The position numbers and the translations under genes were made by a program. A DNA stretch of 64,000 nt, taken from NCBI GenBank assembly GCA_037367405.1, contig JAZKJV010002956.1:620001-684000 (forward strand). Reading direction: 5' to 3'. This document shows positions 60,750-64,000 of the stretch, one piece after another. The notes below the pieces were generated by a model. The model had not been told where the DNA came from. It saw nothing but the letters and a program-made list of their open reading frames with translations, and ran no database searches. Source of the stretch: Ottelia alismoides. Lineage: Eukaryota; Streptophyta; Magnoliopsida; Alismatales; Hydrocharitaceae. Each line of letters starts with the position of its first letter. The stretch's first letter is position 1.

Positions 60750-63107
60750 TGTTAGACTTGTGAGCCCTGGGCGAACCATTCTTACAATAAATGCTATTGT
60801 AATATTTATGTTTATCAATAAAAGTTATTGATGTTTCACTCCCTTTCTGAAATTATTTGAATGAATGCACTATAAGGTCCCTCTGTACAATTAGGGTTAT
60901 GTACCATGGCCAGCTTGATGATCATATAGCTGTTGTTTCATTAAATGAATCATAGAGGCTGGTGTTTGAATGAACATCTAAGGAGTTAGATGGAGGACTC
61001 ATCAAACACCGTCAAATGATTGTCAAGTGGAGATCTCCAGCCTGAGTAGGAGATGGCAATCCTTTCTCACATAGGCTGATATCTGACCGACCTCTTGATG
61101 CAGGTCCTCTGCATGGGAATAGTGATTCGGAGGTGTCAGATTAGTTAGGTCAATGGGTTGACCTAACGAGATCGAGATAACTTAAGTCCTATGTTGAATG
61201 CTGTCACAGCATAGGCACGCATCCTCTGACCGGAGACAGATATATTGCTATATATCTGAGTATGTACATTTGGCAGACCAATAGGTTGATTACCTAACCA
61301 AGGTCTATACACCGGCGAGCTGGTGTGCATATAAGGGTATATGAGCAATATGATCTCTCAAAGGGATCATACAGGTTCACTTGTGAACCGGAAGACATGA
61401 GCTCACTCATGAGGTATTGGGACCGATCAAATTCCATGCATGGTCGTCATGCTTTGGAAGCATGACATGAATTTGAAGGTATGATATATGCTTTGGGAAA
61501 GCATATGATCGATACCAAATCCCAATGACCAAGATTGAGAAACTTAATGATTAAACTCTGAAGAAGACAGTATAAAATGATCTTGATCTTCGGGTTGATC
61601 ATGGGTCTTCCAGTATGCAGGATGTACAGGTATTGGGAATACCTGAAGGGTGATGTGATCATAAACGATTGTATATCCATGACGCTTCCATTCCGAGGGA
61701 GTGATGAAACAGGTCTGGATTTTAGTGACTCCTTTCAGTAGAGAAGCAATCCGATCTTAGTCCAAGTATTGGACATTGATCTGAATGGGATTCAGATTCA
61801 ATGAGAAGATTGGATTTGCGGCCTTGATTTAATCAAGCATCTGTGAGAGGTCCGTAAGATATGGATTTGAGATGAGATCTCAACATCCAAGTCACTATAC
61901 GTGGAATAATACAATCGCCCTATCCTTGTCTCCAAGTATCTGCGGAGAAAGCACATTATTCTTGAAAGGGTTCAAGAATAGTTCTTTTGATGAAATATCC
62001 AAGCAAGGACTTGATGATTAAATGTGATTTAATTATCAAGCTTAAATATGAATATGATTCATATTGAGAAAATGATTATCTAAGATAATTAAATTGGATT
62101 TAATTATCAAGGATTAAGAGAATGTGGATAACACTATCCATGATATATGCATGTTATAAATATGATTTATAATATACATATATAAGAGAGAGAATTTATG
62201 TAAATAGCATTTGTTAATTAATAATGTGAATTGGATTCACATTTGTTAATTAATTGGAAATGCAATTTACTAACTAGTTTGGGTTGTGAATATGATTCAC
62301 ACAATATTCAATGGCAAGAGTGAAATATTCACAAATTAATTTGGAATTAATTTAGTGAATATTTATTGTGATTAATTAAGGAATAATAGAATAAATAAAA
62401 TGGAGATAACAACCACCATCATGGGTGGCGTCACCCATGAATTGTTCATGGGTGACGCCCCCCCTTTTTAGGAGGGTGGTTAACTCCACTTAATTTATTG
62501 TGTTATCTCTTGATTAATTGTTGTTATTGAACAACAATCCTAGCCATTGATTCATCATGGACCAAGCATAGCCCTTGGATCATGTGTTCCATGGATTGAG
62601 ATCCATTGGATCCTAAATTAGTATAAAAGGAGGGCTAGGGTAGCCTCTCCAAGGTACATCATCTAGAGTTGTGAAAGACAACTTCTCTCTCTCTCTCTAA
62701 TTCTCGTGTGTGGTCTCTCTCTCAATTTCCAAGTGGCCGTCCACTTTGAATATTGAAGAAGAGAGGATCTTGCTTCGCCTTCGACGCTTGGATCTTCATC
62801 AAGGATTGCGGGAAGGACGCGACTCATCATCGTGCCCGCAAGCGCATTCTCCGTGGGTCGGACTTAAGATAGGAGGATCTCTACTTTGGGATCTCGCGAT
62901 CACAACCACGCTTCAAGAGGTAACCCTTGTACTTTGTGGTTTGATGAAACGATCCGAGAAGTGTTCTCGTGATCATGTGGTTTCATCGTTATGTTAAAAA
63001 TTTTAATTTCCGCTGCTTCTAGCATCTAGTACGACTAGTTGCTCCGATCGTATACGATACGATCAACACGCTTCCGTGATGCGCTTAAGGATTCACAATA
63101 TCCTTCA
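60750..63107 (+). repeat. 3' LTR of copia E
   Basis: 2358 bp, nearly identical to the 5' LTR. Differences noticed include T/C at 52675 versus 60794, G/T in TTGATGACC versus TTGATTACC, and a CT tract shortened to about six units near 62687. Confidence 0.97.
62622..62630 (+). promoter_or_regulatory. TATA box of copia E 3' LTR
   Basis: TATAAAAGG, as in the 5' LTR. Transcription from here would run into the Athila B gag remainder. Confidence 0.65.
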
Positions 63108-63112
63108 CCTAC
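63108..63112. repeat. Target site duplication of copia E, right copy
   Basis: CCTAC, identical to 52626-52630. Confidence 0.95.
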
Positions 63113-64000
63113 AGTGCAGCAAAACCCTCAGCCGACTCCACCGCAGCCCCAGCCGGTCCAGCACGTGTACTACGTGCAGGTTCCGGAGCAGCCACCACAG
63201 CCTCAGACGCAGATGGTTGTATACCAACCAGAGCACCAGCCCGCATACTCCGAGCAGTTCTCTCCATCCCCACCGCTGATCCAGGAAATCAATGGCGTCT
63301 GGAACAATGAAGCGCAGCTGACCCGTCCTCAGGGACACTCTCAGGGTCAGAACATGGGCAACAGGCCCTTCCAGCAGCAACACCAGGGTGGGAGACCCTT
63401 CCAGCAGCTCTACCAGTACCAGCCTCCCTCACATGGAAACACGTGGAGGCAGAATTACCAACCTGGGCCTCAGCAGTCCGGATATCGTGGACAAGGGTAT
63501 CACCAGCAACCGGCTGCACAATACAATCAACACCAATCGCAGTACTCCTCTAACCCCCCTCCTCAACAATTTGCACAAGGATACCAGTCACAATCTCAAC
63601 CGCCATATCAGCAGTCTAGACCCCAGCAAGGGGAATCTTCTGAGATCGTGCCGGTCAATCCGGCCCTGGCCTGTTTGGAGCAGTTGATGAAGAACATGGC
63701 TGAGATGAACCAGAAGATCGACGACCTGACGGCGGCCAAAACCGTCATACCAGCCCAGGTCGAAGCTAATCCTAACAATTTCCGACGCAAGGAGCAGGTA
63801 GCCGGCAGTGTCCAACCCGAATCAGGTGAACTTAATTGTTTTTTATCTAACGCTGTTACTCTCAGGAGCGGTAGGACACTCCAGCCATCGGCGACGGCGA
63901 AAGGAAAGCACATTGCATCTGACGGGGAATCGTCAGTCCAGCCAACACCAGGGCCAGCAAGCATTTTGGGAGCGGCACCATCATCCAGAAAATCACAAAA
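63113..64000 (+). pseudogene. Athila B gag, right portion, running off the window
   Basis: Read in phase with the left gag portion (CCT ACA GTG CAG at the empty-site junction), the frame is open for 297 codons to the window end. It encodes a Gln/Pro/Tyr-rich stretch (about 63120-63620, many QPQP and FQQQ words), a short conserved-looking segment at 63655-63730 (a LEQLMKNMAEMNQKIDDL helix) and VTLRSGRTL near 63853, the motif that in Athila-group elements marks the approach to the protease. No zinc knuckle is seen, as is usual for the group. Cut off from its start by copia E, this part cannot be expressed as native gag. Confidence 0.85.

Larger units (their letters stand above)
52631..63107 (+). 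mobile_element. Copia element E: young, near-intact
   Basis: 10,477 bp with LTRs of 2366 and 2358 bp, TG...CA ends, perfect CCTAC target duplication, perfect initiator-Met primer site, purine tract and one gag-pol frame. By eye the LTRs differ by about 11 substitutions and by the length of one CT tract, so they are over 99% identical and the insertion is recent. The domain order gag-PR-IN-RT-RH is Ty1/copia. The sequence type suggests the Tork/TAR/Angela side of plant copia, which is tentative. The only obvious coding lesion is one nonsense codon in RNase H. Confidence 0.97.
45495..64000 (+). mobile_element. Athila-type gypsy element B, split by copia E, runs off the window
   Basis: LTR 45495-49146, tRNA-Asp primer site, leader and gag (50964-52630) are followed by the copia E insertion (52631-63107), after which gag resumes and stays open to the window end. 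The flank ATAGG (45490-45494) is the expected target duplication, placed in element D. The gag core and a VTLRSG motif near the gag-protease border are typical of the Athila group. Confidence 0.9.

Overview
This window is a repeat-dominated stretch of a flowering-plant nuclear genome. It holds no host gene that I can recognise. It is not bacterial or organellar: the recognisable content is LTR retrotransposons of three plant types (long-LTR Ty1/copia, Athila-type Ty3/gypsy, Tekay/Del-type Ty3/gypsy), a few small inverted-repeat DNA elements, satellite-like repeats and AT-rich intergenic DNA. The species cannot be told from these families alone.

Left part (1-9475). A diverged tandem array with a period near 78 bp (301-1085) is followed by featureless DNA, a decayed Tekay-type gypsy pol on the minus strand (about 2400-5830), an antisense fragment of an Athila-type LTR (6050-7244) and a 461-bp hAT-like inverted-repeat element (7663-8123). 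From 9481 to 19903 lies a complete copia insertion ('element 1') with two 2.5-kb LTRs, a 5-bp target duplication (AGACT) and a thoroughly decayed interior.

Middle (19909-26312). Low-complexity DNA, a MITE-like element, an unresolved 2.5-kb segment with weak coding character, pieces of other copia elements and a second inverted-repeat element.

Right part (26320-64000) is one nest of retrotransposons, each inserted inside the previous one. The order is copia fragment F (minus), into which copia C (minus, 27149-36994) inserted; Athila A (plus, from 36995) inserted into the 5' LTR of C; copia D (minus, from 42342) into the gag of A; Athila B (plus, from 45495) into D; and copia E (plus, 52631-63107) into the gag of B. 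Only E is wholly inside the window. The far halves of B, D, A, C and F should follow in that order beyond position 64000.

E is the youngest element. It has near-identical 2.36-kb LTRs, a perfect CCTAC target duplication, an initiator-Met primer site and a single 1306-codon gag-pol frame interrupted by one nonsense codon near the end of RNase H. C is an older relative of E. Element 1 and D form a second subfamily: the two share a 1-nt frameshift and a roughly 160-bp deletion in the RNase H region. They must therefore have been copied after their coding region was already broken, presumably with proteins supplied by the E/C type. The Athila elements carry very long LTRs (3.4-3.7 kb) with GC-rich cores, a primer site matching tRNA-Asp, a long leader with a conserved candidate intron, and a gag frame with one premature stop in each copy.
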